Positions 24,024 to 33,988 of a DNA stretch of 64,000 nucleotides are shown here, in pieces. Each line of letters opens with the position of its first letter. The first letter of the stretch is position 1. The notes beneath the pieces are model-generated. The model ran no database searches, was not told the DNA's origin, and saw only the letters and a list, made by a program, of their open reading frames with translations. The position numbers and the translations under genes were made by a program. Source of the stretch: Sphingomonas rhizophila (lineage in GTDB: Bacteria; Pseudomonadota; Alphaproteobacteria; Sphingomonadales; Sphingomonadaceae); contig NZ_CP060717.1 in assembly GCF_014396585.1 (NCBI RefSeq), positions 1,612,001 to 1,676,000 on the forward strand, written 5' to 3'.

Positions 24024-24989
24024 ATGAAAAGCCTAACCGCCCTGCTGCTGGCCATCCTGCTTGGCGCCAGCGCTCCTGCACCGGTCGAGCTTGGAGGTCG
24101 GTCGGTTCTCGAGGCGGCTTCAAGCCTGAAAACCGGGGACTTCATCTGGGCGCCGGAATTGGCGCCACAAGGCCCGGCCCTGCTGGTCGTCAACGTCGAT
24201 ACGCAACGCGCCGTCCTGTTCCGCAATGGAGTTCCGATCGCAGCGACGACCCTTTCGACCGGGCGACCGGGGTACGACACCCCGACCGGCGTCTTCACCA
24301 TCCTCCAGAAGCATGTGGAGCATTACTCCAACAAATATGACAATGCGCCGATGCCCTTCATGCAGCGGCTGACGTGGACGGGCGTCGCGCTGCACGCCGG
24401 CCATCTGCCCGGCTACCCGGCGTCGCACGGCTGCATCCGCCTGCCGAAAGAATTTGCACGCCTGCTCTACGGCGTGACGAAGCTGGGGATGACGGTGGTG
24501 ATCACCCAGCTCCCGACGGCATTGAAGGCGACGGACGAGATCCCCCTGGCTGCCAAGCCGATCGCGGACGCGAATATCGCTTCGGCGCCCTTTCGATGGA
24601 ACCCCGGGCTAGCCCCGACGGGCATGACTTCCGTCATTGTCAGCGTGGCGGACCAGCGCGCGATCGTGCTGCGCGGCGGGACGATCATCGGTTCTGCCCC
24701 GGTCCGCGTCACCGGACCGGTCGATGGGGCCTGGGCATACCTGCTCCATCGCTCGGACAAGGACGGCCGCCATTGGCTGAAGCTGAAATTCGACGGCGAC
24801 TCATCGACCGGGATGGAAGTCGCGCCAAGAGAGGCCGCCCGCTTCCAACTTCCGGATGGCTTTCGCGAGGCGGTGATCCCCGTTCTTCGTCCGGGGAGCA
24901 TGATCGTCGTCACCCCCGCGCCGCTGCGATTTGGAAACATCGGAGCCCCGGCTGTGGTAATCGAGGACGAACCCCCGACATCGGATTAG
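24024..24989 (+). CDS. YkuD-type L,D-transpeptidase
   Basis: 321 aa from the ATG at 24024. It has a signal peptide (MKSLTALLLAILLGASAPAP), so it acts in the periplasm on peptidoglycan, forming 3-3 cross-links or attaching proteins. The YkuD domain (about 50-165) has VDTQRAVLFRNGVPIAATTL, GRPGYDTPTGVFTI and HAGHLPGYPASHGCIRLPKE with the catalytic His/Cys/Arg. The C-terminal 150 residues resemble a second, degenerate YkuD-like half (VADQRAIVLRGGTIIGSAPV) without the Cys. First chromosomal gene after attR. Confidence 0.92.
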   Translation: MKSLTALLLAILLGASAPAPVELGGRSVLEAASSLKTGDFIWAPELAPQGPALLVVNVDTQRAVLFRNGVPIAATTLSTGRPGYDTPTGVFTILQKHVEHYSNKYDNAPMPFMQRLTWTGVALHAGHLPGYPASHGCIRLPKEFARLLYGVTKLGMTVVITQLPTALKATDEIPLAAKPIADANIASAPFRWNPGLAPTGMTSVIVSVADQRAIVLRGGTIIGSAPVRVTGPVDGAWAYLLHRSDKDGRHWLKLKFDGDSSTGMEVAPREAARFQLPDGFREAVIPVLRPGSMIVVTPAPLRFGNIGAPAVVIEDEPPTSD

Positions 24990-25059
24990 GGGGAAATGCG
25001 GACAGACAGGGCGGTCCGTGTCGGCCACCCTACATCCCGCCATGGCTCGGGAGAGGCGA

Positions 25060-25500
25060 ATGTACCGAAGTATCCTGATTCCGATCGATCTCGACGAGCC
25101 GGATAGCTGGAAGACGGTCTTTGCGACGGCATCGTCGATCGCCGACTGCTTCTCGGCCAAGGTGACGATCTGCTCGGTGGTGTCCGACGCCGAAGCGATC
25201 CGTCATGGTCAATGGCTGCCCATCAGCGTCGAAGAGCGCATGTTCGATGCGCGTGCGCGACTGGAAGGCATTGCTGCATCCGGCGCCCTTCCAGGCTGCC
25301 ATGTCGAAGTCGCGTCCGGTACGATTGCCGGCGGAATCCTGCGTATTGCCGAGCGTGTGCGGGCCGACCTCGTCATCCTGGCGTCGCACCAGCCCGGGGT
25401 TGGCGATTATCTCAGGGCGGCCAATGCCATTCGCGTTGCGAGGCGGGCACCATGCTCGGTGCTCATCGCCAGAAGCACGGGGCCAGAGCGTCATGCCTAA
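25060..25500 (+). CDS. Universal stress protein (UspA family)
   Basis: 146 aa from the ATG at 25060, preceded by GGGAGAGGCGA; in-frame ATGs at 25018 and 25042 lack a site. Usp fold: MYRSILIPIDLDEPDSWKTV at the start, then RADLVILASHQPGVGDYL and APCSVLIARS at the end. The canonical ATP-binding GxxGx9GS loop is altered, so nucleotide binding is uncertain. The last bases overlap the start of the metallo-beta-lactamase gene. Confidence 0.85.
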   Translation: MYRSILIPIDLDEPDSWKTVFATASSIADCFSAKVTICSVVSDAEAIRHGQWLPISVEERMFDARARLEGIAASGALPGCHVEVASGTIAGGILRIAERVRADLVILASHQPGVGDYLRAANAIRVARRAPCSVLIARSTGPERHA

Positions 25501-27073
25501 CCCGTCCGTCACCATCTATGGGGCCGCCCAGACAGTCACCGGCTCCTGCTTCGAGATTGCAGCCGGGCGGCGAAGGTTGCTGGTCGACTGCGGGTTGTTT
25601 CAGGGCTCGCGCTCGCTGGAGGCGCTCAACCGGGAACCGTTCCAGTTCGAACCCGGGCAGTTGAGCGGCGTGCTGCTCACCCATGCCCACCTCGATCATA
25701 GCGGCTTGCTTCCGAGGCTGGTCGCCGAAGGATTCCACGGCACCATCTGGTGCACGAAGCCAACGCTCGACCTGCTGGCCGTGATGCTGCCCGATGCGGC
25801 GAAGATCGAACAACAGGAAACGGAGCGTCGCAATCGCCGGGCAGACCGGGCCGGCGAGCGGCCGTTCGAGCCGCTCTACACGCTCCGCCATGTCGAACGG
25901 CTCCTGGACCTCGTACGAACGATTGAAATCGAGCAGTCGTTCGAGCCCGCGCCGGGCGTGACCGCCCGATTGTGGAATGCCGGACACATATTGGGGGCTG
26001 CGTCGATCGAGGTGACCGTCGACGGCGTGGACCTTCTGTTTTCCGGCGACCTCGGCCCGGAGCACAAGAGCTTCCACCTCGACCCGACGGGCCCGCGCGG
26101 GATCGATCACCTTTTCTGTGAATGCACTTACGGAGACCGTGAGCGAGACGTCCTGACGTTCGAAGACCGGCGCGCTCTGCTCAATGCCGAGGTCAAGAAG
26201 GCGCTGGCCAAGGGTGGCAACCTCGTCATTCCGGTCTTCGCCCTGGAACGGACCCAGGAACTGCTCCTCGACCTCGCGACCCTGATGAACCGCGGCGAGC
26301 TGGCACGAACGCCGGTGTTCATCGATTCACCGCTGGCCAGCCGTGCGACAGCCGTGTTCCAGAAGCATCGCGACGAGCTTGAGGACGTCGGGGACGCCGA
26401 TGTCTTCCGACACCCGTCGTTCCATTTCGTGGAAACGGTGGAAGCGTCGATGCGCCTCAAGTCCATGTCGGGTGCCATTATCCTGGCGGCATCGGGCATG
26501 TGCGAAGGAGGCCGAATCCGCTACCACCTGATGGATAACCTGCCCCGCAGCGATTCCACCGTGCTGTTCGTCGGTTTCCAGGCGCAGGGAACCCTTGGCC
26601 GGGCGATCCTCGAAGGTGCACGGCGAGTTCGCATATCGGGCCGGGATGCCGTCGTCCGCGCCGACATTCGCCGGATCGACAGCTATTCGGCCCACGCCGA
26701 CCGGAACGAGCTGGTCGACTGGCTGGAAGCGCGCCGGCCGGTGCGCGGCAGCCTGTTCCTGGTGCACGGAGAGCCTTCCGCGACCCAAAGCTTGCACGCC
26801 GGGTTGCGCGCACGCTTCCCATCGCTCATCGAGCCGGAAATCGGTGAACGCTATGAACTGCCGGCAGGGGCACCGGCACGCCGGCTCGCCACGGGTCGCA
26901 CCGACATCCGCGGCGCCCTGGGCCGCGACTGGCAGAACAAATACGCCGACTTTGCCGCCAACCTGAAACGGGACCTTCAACGGATTCCGAGCGCCGAGCA
27001 GCGGGACCGGGCCCTGGAACAGATGCGCGCCGTCCTGGAGGACTATGCGGGCGGCGAATCACCGCGGCGTTGA
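25493..27073 (+). CDS. Metallo-beta-lactamase / beta-CASP RNase-like protein
   Basis: 526 aa. The MBL fold has THAHLDHSG (HxHxDH), WNAGHILGAASIEV and LLFSGDLG; the beta-CASP and RMMBL parts follow with ECTYGDRER, FALERTQELLLDLA, ASGMCEGGRIRYHL, VGFQAQGTLGRAIL and YSAHADRNELVDWL. This set matches the YsH/CPSF73-like RNA-processing exonucleases found in bacterial stress gene clusters. The ATG at 25493 overlaps the usp stop (ATG..TAA, 25493-25500), so the two are coupled. A C-terminal tail of about 55 residues is charged and helical. Confidence 0.9.
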   Translation: MPNPSVTIYGAAQTVTGSCFEIAAGRRRLLVDCGLFQGSRSLEALNREPFQFEPGQLSGVLLTHAHLDHSGLLPRLVAEGFHGTIWCTKPTLDLLAVMLPDAAKIEQQETERRNRRADRAGERPFEPLYTLRHVERLLDLVRTIEIEQSFEPAPGVTARLWNAGHILGAASIEVTVDGVDLLFSGDLGPEHKSFHLDPTGPRGIDHLFCECTYGDRERDVLTFEDRRALLNAEVKKALAKGGNLVIPVFALERTQELLLDLATLMNRGELARTPVFIDSPLASRATAVFQKHRDELEDVGDADVFRHPSFHFVETVEASMRLKSMSGAIILAASGMCEGGRIRYHLMDNLPRSDSTVLFVGFQAQGTLGRAILEGARRVRISGRDAVVRADIRRIDSYSAHADRNELVDWLEARRPVRGSLFLVHGEPSATQSLHAGLRARFPSLIEPEIGERYELPAGAPARRLATGRTDIRGALGRDWQNKYADFAANLKRDLQRIPSAEQRDRALEQMRAVLEDYAGGESPRR

Positions 27074-27132
27074 AGGCGCGTGCATTCAGCGAGGCCAGTG
27101 CATCGCCAGCGGCAGGGCACGGGTACCTGGGA

Positions 27133-29606
27133 TCACGCTCGGATTAGTGTCCGTTTGGCGACCGCGAACCAGCCGCCAGCGGCAATTCCGATGAGGACGC
27201 CTGCCCCGACAATCCATGGTTCGAGCGGCGAAAACCGAAGAATGTCCCTCATGGCTGGCAAGGATAGCGACAAGATCAACACCAACGCTGCCGCACCGCC
27301 GATCGCCCAGAACACCAGTCGATCACGGGAGAACAGACGTCCACCGTCGCCTCCGCTGACCGAAAGCGCCAGGCTGAGATGGCCGGTTACGAGAGCAATG
27401 AAGGCGGCCGATCGAGCCTCGCCGGTCGCCAGGCCCATGCCGTTCAGCCACGCGTAGAACCCCAGCGTTGCGGCCAACAGCACGGAGCCCTCCAATGCGG
27501 CGATGGTGATCTGCTGCGATCCGAAAAGAGGTTCGCCGCGATTGCGCGGCGGTTTCCGCATCGCATCCGGGTCGCCCGGCTCACTTTCGAAGACCAGTGC
27601 GCACAGCGGATCGATGAGCAATTCCAGAAGCACCAGGTGCATCGGGTACAGCATGGGGGCAGGCCAAGCAGAATGGGCAGCAGTGCCAGACCCGCAACCG
27701 GGACATGGACCGCGGTGATATAGATCATCGCCCGGCGAAGGTTGGCGAAGATTCGCCTGCCGAGCCGGATCCCACCGACGATCGAAGCGAATTGATCGTC
27801 GAGCAGGATGAGGTCGGCGGCTTCCCGCGCAACGTCGGTTCCGCGCCGGCCCATCGCGATGCCGACGTCGGCTGCCGCCAACGCCGGCGCGTCGTTGATG
27901 CCATCCCCGGTCATGGCGACGACATGCCCTGCCCGTTGAAAGCCCTCGACCAGCGTCAGCTTTTGCTCGGGCCGGATTCGAGCAAACACCCTCGCTTCGA
28001 CGGACGGCAACGTCCCCGACTTCAGGTCGTCCCCGGTCACTGCACCGCTTGCGGTGTCGATCCCGGCAAACTTGGCCGCCGCAAGCGCGGTCGGGGCAAA
28101 GTCGCCGGTGATCATCGCGACGCCGACGCCGGCCTCTACAGCTTCCTTCAAGGCGCCCGGAACATCCGAACGGACGGGGTCCCGAAAACCCAGCAATCCT
28201 TCCAACCTGTAAGTGATTTGATCGGGAGTTTGCTGTGGATCGGTCGGAAACCGCGCGGTGGCCACCGCGAGGACGCGCATGCCCTGTTCACCCAGCGAGT
28301 CGGCCGCGGCCCTGGCCGCAGCGATCACGGCAGGCTCCTCGCGGCACAGGTTCAGGACGGTCTCGTGAGCACCCTTGGCGGCGTAAATGACCCCGCCACT
28401 CGCGGGCCAAACCTGGCAAAAAGCCAGGAAGTCCGGCTTCAGCGGATAGGAGCGAAGCGGTTTCCCATCAGGCGAGGCCGACCGTGCGTTCTGGATCGCC
28501 AGGTCCATAGGATCGTGAGGGTGAAGCGCGGAGGCCAGCCGGGCTGCCCCGAGGAGGGTGCCGGTTTCCGATGAAGCGCGACCAAGGTCGTGAAACGCGC
28601 CCGATTGCCAGAGGCAGCTCAGTTCCATCCTGTTTTCGGTGATGGTGCCCGTCTTGTCGACGCACAGGAGGGTCGTTGCACCGAGCGTTTCGATCACGGC
28701 CGATCGCCTGACGAGGACGTTTCGCCTGGCGAGCCGAAGCGCTCCCAACGCCATGAAGATGGTGAGGACCATCGGGAACTCTTCGGGGACGAGCGAGATC
28801 GCCAGCGTCAGCCCGCTGAGAGCGCCGGCGAACCAGTCATCCCTCAACACGCCATAGGCCAGTGCGACCAGCAGGCAGGCAGCGAACGCGAGCGTGCCAA
28901 TGATCCTGACCAGGCGGCGGATATCCCGCTGCAAGAGCGTCGGAGCCTCGGAAATATCGGCGAGCTCGACACCGATGCGCCCGACCTCGGTGGCCGCGCC
29001 GGTCCGGGTGACCTGCGCCACGCCCTGGCCCCGCGCGACGAGCGTCGCGGCGAACAGCGCGGAGCCCGTTTCATCGGCCAGCGTGGGGTGGCGCGCTTGT
29101 TCGGTGGCAGCGGCTGCCGGCCGCTTGGTGACCGCAATGGATTCACCCGTCAGTGCCGATTCGTCCACTTCCAGCACGTCACCATCGATGAGGATCGCGT
29201 CAGCGGGAACCCGTGCTCCCTCGCCGACGATGACGAGGTCGCCCGGCACGATCCGGGTGACGGGCACAGACCGCCGCTGCCCTCCACGGATCACGGTGGC
29301 CCTTGGCTCGGCGAGGGCGTTGAGGGCCTGAAGCGCGTGCTCGCTGCGCGCCTCCTGGACGATGACCAGGCCCAGCGCCAGCAAGGCGCCGATCGAAAGG
29401 AAGATGCCTTCGGCCAGGTCGCCAACCAGCAAGTAGAGCCCGGCAGCGACGACCAGCAGGAGGAACATCGGCTCGCGCAGCGTGTCCCGTGCAATTTGCA
29501 GCACCGTCCTCCGCTTCGATTCATGGACAAGGTTTGGACCATGGCGTGCCAGTCGAGCCGCAGCCTCGACATCCGTTAACCCCTGGAGATGCGCGGCAAC
29601 ATCCAT
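27133..29606 (-). CDS. P-type cation-transporting ATPase, with one single-base deletion near the C-terminus
   Basis: Membrane ATP-driven cation pump of the P2/Ca-ATPase-like type. It has the cation-ATPase N-terminal domain (LTDVEAAARLARHGPN), actuator motif LTGES (152-156), membrane-helix motif PEEFP (274-278), phosphorylation site CVDKTGTITEN with Asp317, and TGDGINDAPAL in the P domain. Frame 1 fails at a G5 run on the + strand (27655-27659); the next frame continues YPMHLVLLELLIDPLCALVF and the last four membrane helices to ALVLILSLSLPAMRDIL. One added base gives 824 aa. The start at 29606 is where family similarity begins. Ion unknown. Confidence 0.85.
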
Positions 29607-29782
29607 TTCCAAGCCTGCCTTCTCCTCTCGCCGGGATGGACTACGCCATTCCACTCCGATGCATTAGGCATGACGCCGGCGACCCTATCGTTACGGGAGT
29701 CTACCTATTATCGCGAAGACGCTTCGGGCCTAGCTGTTAACCATGGCTGGCCCTGACGGTCGGCCTGTCACGGAGACGGTCC

Positions 29783-30688
29783 ATGGCCACCGACCAGATT
29801 CAGCTCGACCGGATCGACACCGCCGCGTCCGACACGCAGCGCGACATCGTCGCAGGCGTCAAGACGATCCTTCTCCACGTCCAGAACGACAAGGCGCTCG
29901 ACCAGACGCTGGAATCGGCCTTGTCGCTGGCGCGGGCCTGTGATGCCCACCTGGACTGCCTGCATGTGACGCCGATCCAGGCCTATACGTCGTTCGATGC
30001 CTTCGGCGGGACGTTCGTCATGAGTGAGGTCATCAAATCGATCGATGAGGAAGAGAAGCTTCTCAGCGAGCGTCTTTCCGCCAAGCTGAGGAAGGAAGGC
30101 GTCAGCTGGGATTATACCCAGGTCACCGGTGATGTCGCGAGCCAGATCATTGGCCGCGCGGCCCTGGCGGACCTGGTCGTCACCGGCCGTCAGCCAAAGC
30201 GTACGGCGTTCCAGGGCCCCACCATCGGATTGCTGGGCGACCTGCTCCACCGATCGCGGACCCCACTTTTCATCGCAGCGGATGACGGCAAATTGCCCGA
30301 TCCCAATGGACGGGTGCTGATCGCCTGGAACGGCAGCTTCGAAGCGGCCAATGCCGTCCGGTCGGCGGTCGGCCTGCTGAGATTGGCGTCAGAGGTCCGG
30401 GTCGTGCGGATCGACGAGCAGAAGGACGAGACATTCCCGTCGACGCGCCTGCTGGAGTATCTGTCCCGACAGGGGATCAACGCCGACCTGAAGGTCGAGG
30501 TCGCGGACCCGATGCCGCTCGATACGGATTTCGCCTACGCCTGCCTGATGTCCGAAGCCGAGCGAATGGAAGCCGGTTACGTCGTCATGGGCGGATACGG
30601 CCACAGCCGCGTCAGCGAATATATGTTCGGGGGCCTGACGCGCTCGGTGTTGGGCGGATGCTCCGTCCCTCTCTTCATCGCACACTGA
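29783..30688 (+). CDS. Tandem universal stress protein (two Usp domains)
   Basis: 301 aa, two Usp domains of about 140 residues. Domain 1: VKTILLHVQNDKALDQTLES, DLVVTGRQPKRTAF. Domain 2: GRVLIAWNGSFEAANAVRSA, then AGYVVMGGYGHSRVSEYMFG and GLTRSVLGGCSVPLFIAH, with a recognisable nucleotide-binding GGYGHSR...GG loop. It is divergent from the ATPase gene; upstream 29607-29782 would hold both promoters. Likely part of a stress/low-energy gene set. Confidence 0.9.
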   Translation: MATDQIQLDRIDTAASDTQRDIVAGVKTILLHVQNDKALDQTLESALSLARACDAHLDCLHVTPIQAYTSFDAFGGTFVMSEVIKSIDEEEKLLSERLSAKLRKEGVSWDYTQVTGDVASQIIGRAALADLVVTGRQPKRTAFQGPTIGLLGDLLHRSRTPLFIAADDGKLPDPNGRVLIAWNGSFEAANAVRSAVGLLRLASEVRVVRIDEQKDETFPSTRLLEYLSRQGINADLKVEVADPMPLDTDFAYACLMSEAERMEAGYVVMGGYGHSRVSEYMFGGLTRSVLGGCSVPLFIAH

Positions 30689-30704
30689 CAATCGGGGGTG
30701 AGCC

Positions 30705-30929
30705 ATGATGCATGCAAAAATCCTCGAGACGCCGAAGCCTGCCGAGAGCAAGGCACAACCGACCAGGGCGTTCCCGCCATTTCCTGCGAAGACTGAGCCG
30801 GCGGACCGGGATTACTATCACCGACGCCTGGCGCAGGAACATGACGCCGCGCAGGCCGCATCGTGCCACGAGGCGCGGATGGCGCATGAGGAGCTTGCGC
30901 GAGCCTACAGCCTCCTGTGCGGCCAGTAA
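30705..30929 (+). CDS. Small hydrophilic protein
   Basis: 74 aa, MMHAKILETPKPAESKAQPT, with GGGGGTGAGCC upstream. Pro-rich N-terminal half, then RRLAQEHDAAQAASCHEARM and an AHEELARAYSLLCGQ end. Probably helical in the C-terminal half. No family recognised. Close spacing puts it in the same operon as the Usp gene. Confidence 0.6.
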   Translation: MMHAKILETPKPAESKAQPTRAFPPFPAKTEPADRDYYHRRLAQEHDAAQAASCHEARMAHEELARAYSLLCGQ

Positions 30930-31006
30930 TCGGCCCGGCAATTCTGCTTGCAGCCCGGAAAATCATTCCAAGTCAGTCCGAAATCCCAAGCATCAGGAGG
31001 CCAGCC

Positions 31007-31336
31007 ATGCCCGAGCATAGCGCAGCGGAAACCCAACTTCGGTCGCGGCTCACCGAGCTGGAGAGCCGTCGAGAGCGGATCGTGCAGGATCTATCGCAGC
31101 CCCTCGACGCCGACCCATCGGAGCAGGCTGTCGAAATGGAAGACGACATTGCGCTTGAAGGCCAGGCGGCGCTCGTCGAGCGGGAGATCGAATCGGTGAG
31201 GCGCGCCTTGGCACGGATCGGTGACGGCAGTTACGGGCAGTGCGTTCGGTGCGGCGCGGAGATCGCTTCCGCGCGCCTCGCAGCCCGACCGGAGGCTGCC
31301 CTTTGTCTGGAGTGCGCCACCCAGGACGGCACTTAA
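31007..31336 (+). CDS. DksA/TraR-family zinc-finger protein
   Basis: 109 aa, starting MPEHSAAETQLRSRLTELES, after AGGAGGCCAGCC. It has a coiled-coil N-terminal part and a C4 zinc finger (C79, C82, C100, C103: CVRCG ... CLEC). DksA/TraR proteins bind the RNA polymerase secondary channel and change promoter choice during stress; the short length is closer to TraR/DksA2-type. The neighbours (Usp, Hsp20) support a stress role. Confidence 0.88.
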   Translation: MPEHSAAETQLRSRLTELESRRERIVQDLSQPLDADPSEQAVEMEDDIALEGQAALVEREIESVRRALARIGDGSYGQCVRCGAEIASARLAARPEAALCLECATQDGT

Positions 31337-31408
31337 GGACTAACCCGTATCGCCGCGCCGCTCGCGTCCGGGCATTCTTTCCACGCTACCCAATGCAAGG
31401 AGGTCCCA

Positions 31409-31912
31409 ATGTCACGAACCAATCAAGTGATGGACAGGCCAGTTGCTCGCCGTGGCGTACCCAGCTTCACCGAATCCCTCGTCGAGCCGTTGGCAAGGCT
31501 CCGTAGCGAGGTCGACCGGATGTTCGACGACTTCCCGCCGCGCCTGCCGGCCATGAGGTTCGTGCTGCCGAAAGGGATGCTCGTCCCCGCGGTCGAAATG
31601 ACGGAAACGAAAAAGACGTACAAACTGAACGTCGAAGTTCCGGGCATGGATGCCACGGACATCGAGATGCACGTCCAGGAGGATGCGATCCTGATTTCCG
31701 GCGAGAAGAAGGAATATCGTGACGAGGACGAGAAGGGATATTCCTATTCCGAACGGTCGTACGGCGTGTTCGAACGCCGCATCGAGCTTCCGCCCGGTGC
31801 CGACGCAAAGGGCATAAAGGCCAAGGTCCGCAACGGGGTTCTTCACATCACGGTGCCGAAGAAGCCCGAGGCCGCCAGCGAACGGAAGCGGATCGAGATC
31901 GAGTCCGCGTGA
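31409..31912 (+). CDS. Hsp20-family small heat-shock protein
   Basis: 167 aa with AAGGAGGTCCCA before the ATG. The alpha-crystallin domain (about 60-155) includes VPAVEMTETKKTYKLNVEVP, ILISGEKKEYRDEDEKGYSY, RSYGVFERRIELPPGADAKG and KAKVRNGVLHITVPK. The N-terminal arm (FTESLVEPLARLRSEVDRMF) is typical. ATP-independent holdase. No ROSE-like element was identified in the short leader, but I could not fold it. Confidence 0.93.
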   Translation: MSRTNQVMDRPVARRGVPSFTESLVEPLARLRSEVDRMFDDFPPRLPAMRFVLPKGMLVPAVEMTETKKTYKLNVEVPGMDATDIEMHVQEDAILISGEKKEYRDEDEKGYSYSERSYGVFERRIELPPGADAKGIKAKVRNGVLHITVPKKPEAASERKRIEIESA

Positions 31913-31920
31913 GGCGCGCA

Positions 31921-31943
31921 GGCTCCCCGCCGGGCGGGGAGCC
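31921..31943. terminator. Hairpin between convergent hsp20 and NRAMP genes
   Basis: Perfect 10-bp stem GGCTCCCCGC / GCGGGGAGCC with loop CGG, directly between the two convergent genes. No T-run follows in either direction, so it would be an atypical terminator or a transcript-end stabiliser. Confidence 0.45.
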
Positions 31944-31956
31944 GCACCGTCGCCCG

Positions 31957-33256
31957 TCAGATCAGTGAGGCAAAAAAGACGGCCGTCGCGCCCGCCATCA
32001 CCAGGGTGGCCAACCAGCCCAGGATCGTCAGCGCCGGCGACAGGGTGAGTTCCCCCATCGCGCGCCGGTTGCGCACGATCAGCATCATGATCGCCATCAA
32101 CGGAGCGGCAAGGACGCCATTGACCACGGCTGCCCAGTAAAGCGCCTTGATGGGGCTGATTCCGATCGAATTGAGCGATGCGCCCGCGAACGTGGCGGCG
32201 ACAATCGTGGCATAGAAGAGCCGGGCCTTGCGGGCTTGAAGTCGAGCCCGCCCGAAACCCCGAACATCTCGGTAATCGCATAGGCCGCCGAACCGGCCAG
32301 GACGGGGACGGCGAGCATGCCCGTGCCGAGGATGCCCAAGGCAAACAGGATCATCGCGAAATCGCCGGCCAGTGGTCGAAGCGCTTCCGCCGCCTCGGCC
32401 GACGACCCGACAGCGGTGATGCCGTTTGCGTTCAGCGTCGAGGCGGTGGCGAACACGATCGCCACGGAGATGATCGTGCTGAACGCCATGCCGACCAGCG
32501 TGTCCATCTGGATTTGCTTAAGCTCGGGTCCCGCGGACTTGGGTGTCCGAAACAGCGGCTTGGCATGGTGGCGCCGTTCCTCCTCGATCTCCTGGGCTGC
32601 TTGCCAGAAGAATAGATAGGGACTGATGGTGGTGCCGAGGATGGCGACGACGCCGGTCGCGTAGGCCGCGTTCCATGAGAATTCGGGGGTGACGAGCGAT
32701 CTCAGTGCAGTGGCCCACGGCACGTTGGCGACCGCCACGACACCGACATAGGCGAACAGCGACAAGGTGCTCCATTTGAGGACCGAGGCGTAGGTCCGGT
32801 AGGGAAGGAAAACCTCCAGCAGCACGCAGATACTGCCGAGGACGATCGTGTGGACGCCCGCACTTCCACCGACAAGCAGGGTGAGTGCGTCGCCCATCGC
32901 GCTCAAATCCGCGCCCAGGTTGATGACGTTCGCGATCAATAGCAGCGCGACCGCCGACCAGAGCAGTGGGCGCGGATAATGCCGCCGAAGGTTGGCGGCG
33001 ATCCCCCGGCCGGTCACGCGTCCGATTTCCGCCGACACGATCTGGATGACCGAAAGTAGCGGAAGAGTCAGGGTGAAGGTCCACGACATCGCATAGCCGA
33101 ACTGCGCGCCGACCTGACTATGAGTGCCAATTCCGCTGGGTCGTCATCGGCGGCGCCCGTGACAAGGCCCGGGCCCAGCCTCGAAAGAAAACTGCGCGAT
33201 GTCTTGGCCGGTTGTCCGGCCTTCCCGGCTTCGTGGTGCGAATTTGCTGGCTTCAC
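31957..33256 (-). CDS. NRAMP-family divalent metal transporter, broken by two single-base deletions
   Basis: Eleven-or-so-helix membrane protein importing Mn/Fe-type divalent ions. GTG at 33256 with GGGGGA five bases upstream is taken as start. The N-terminal frame gives RLGPGLVTGAADDDPA (the NRAMP DPSG-like metal motif). It then shifts near 33129-33137 to GTHSQVGAQFGYAMSWTFTL and the main part with NVINLGADLSAMGDALTLLV and GTTISPYLFFWQAAQEIEEE. A second shift near 32222-32230 gives the last helices (NSIGISPIKALYWAAVVNGV, ILGWLATLVMAGATAVFFAS). Repaired length is 433 aa, normal for the family. All motifs survive, again pointing to sequence errors. Confidence 0.78.
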
Positions 33257-33443
33257 GCGAGTCCCCCAAGCGTGGAAACTTCGACGACTTGCTAACTCGC
33301 TGTAGACCAAGCCGCAAATTGACGGCCCGGTCCGCGTCGCGCGGCCCGCCGGCGCGGATGCAAAGTGGCCATCATAAGGGTAGTCATTCGTCCGATCGGG
33401 TTTGCTCGGGGCGTCCCGACGATTGATGTTGGGGAGAACGGCA

Positions 33444-33974
33444 GTGGCTACGCTTGTGTTCGGGATGAACCAGTCGCTCGACGGCTTTGTCGACCACACC
33501 GAATTCGCGCCGAGCCCCACCCTGTTCCGCCATTTCATTGCCGAGGCCGAACAGCAGGCCGGAAGCATCTACGGTCGCAAGATGTACGACCTGATGCGCT
33601 ACTGGGACGACGACCAGCCGGAATGGGGCGAGGACGAACGCGCATTCGCCGCTGCGTGGCGGAGGCAGCCGAAATGGGTCGTCTCACGCGGTTCGCCGTC
33701 ACTTGGCCCGAACGCGACGCTCGTTGGCAGCGATCTCAAGCGATCGATTGAACGGATCAGGGACAGCCACGACGGAGAGATCGAGGTGGCCGGAACGCAG
33801 CTTGCGGATGCCCTCACCCAACTCGGCCTGATCGACGAATACCGGATCTACCTGCATCCGGTCGTGCTCGGTACCGGTGCGCCTTACTTCGCGGACAGGA
33901 GGCCACCGCTTCGGCTGATCGCGCACGACCGGATCGGCGAGGATGTCCTTCGGCTTCGCTACGTGCCCCGCTGA
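33444..33974 (+). CDS. Dihydrofolate reductase-like / RibD C-terminal domain protein
   Basis: 176 aa from the GTG at 33444, six bases after GGGGAGAA. VATLVFGMNQSLDGFVDHTE is the first strand and active-site loop of the RibD-C fold; IYGRKMYDLMRYWDDD, ATLVGSDLKRSIERIRDSHD and EIEVAGTQLADALTQLGLID follow, then YLHPVVLGTGAPYFA. These single-domain relatives of YwjB/YyaP are NADPH-binding reductases of unknown substrate. It is divergent from the NRAMP gene. Confidence 0.83.
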   Translation: MATLVFGMNQSLDGFVDHTEFAPSPTLFRHFIAEAEQQAGSIYGRKMYDLMRYWDDDQPEWGEDERAFAAAWRRQPKWVVSRGSPSLGPNATLVGSDLKRSIERIRDSHDGEIEVAGTQLADALTQLGLIDEYRIYLHPVVLGTGAPYFADRRPPLRLIAHDRIGEDVLRLRYVPR

Positions 33975-33988
33975 CAGCCGAGCGGGGA

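Noticed and set aside
24990-31408. FNR/FixK-type TTGAN6TCAA boxes in the stress cluster spacers
   Set aside because: None with a convincing match could be seen by eye.
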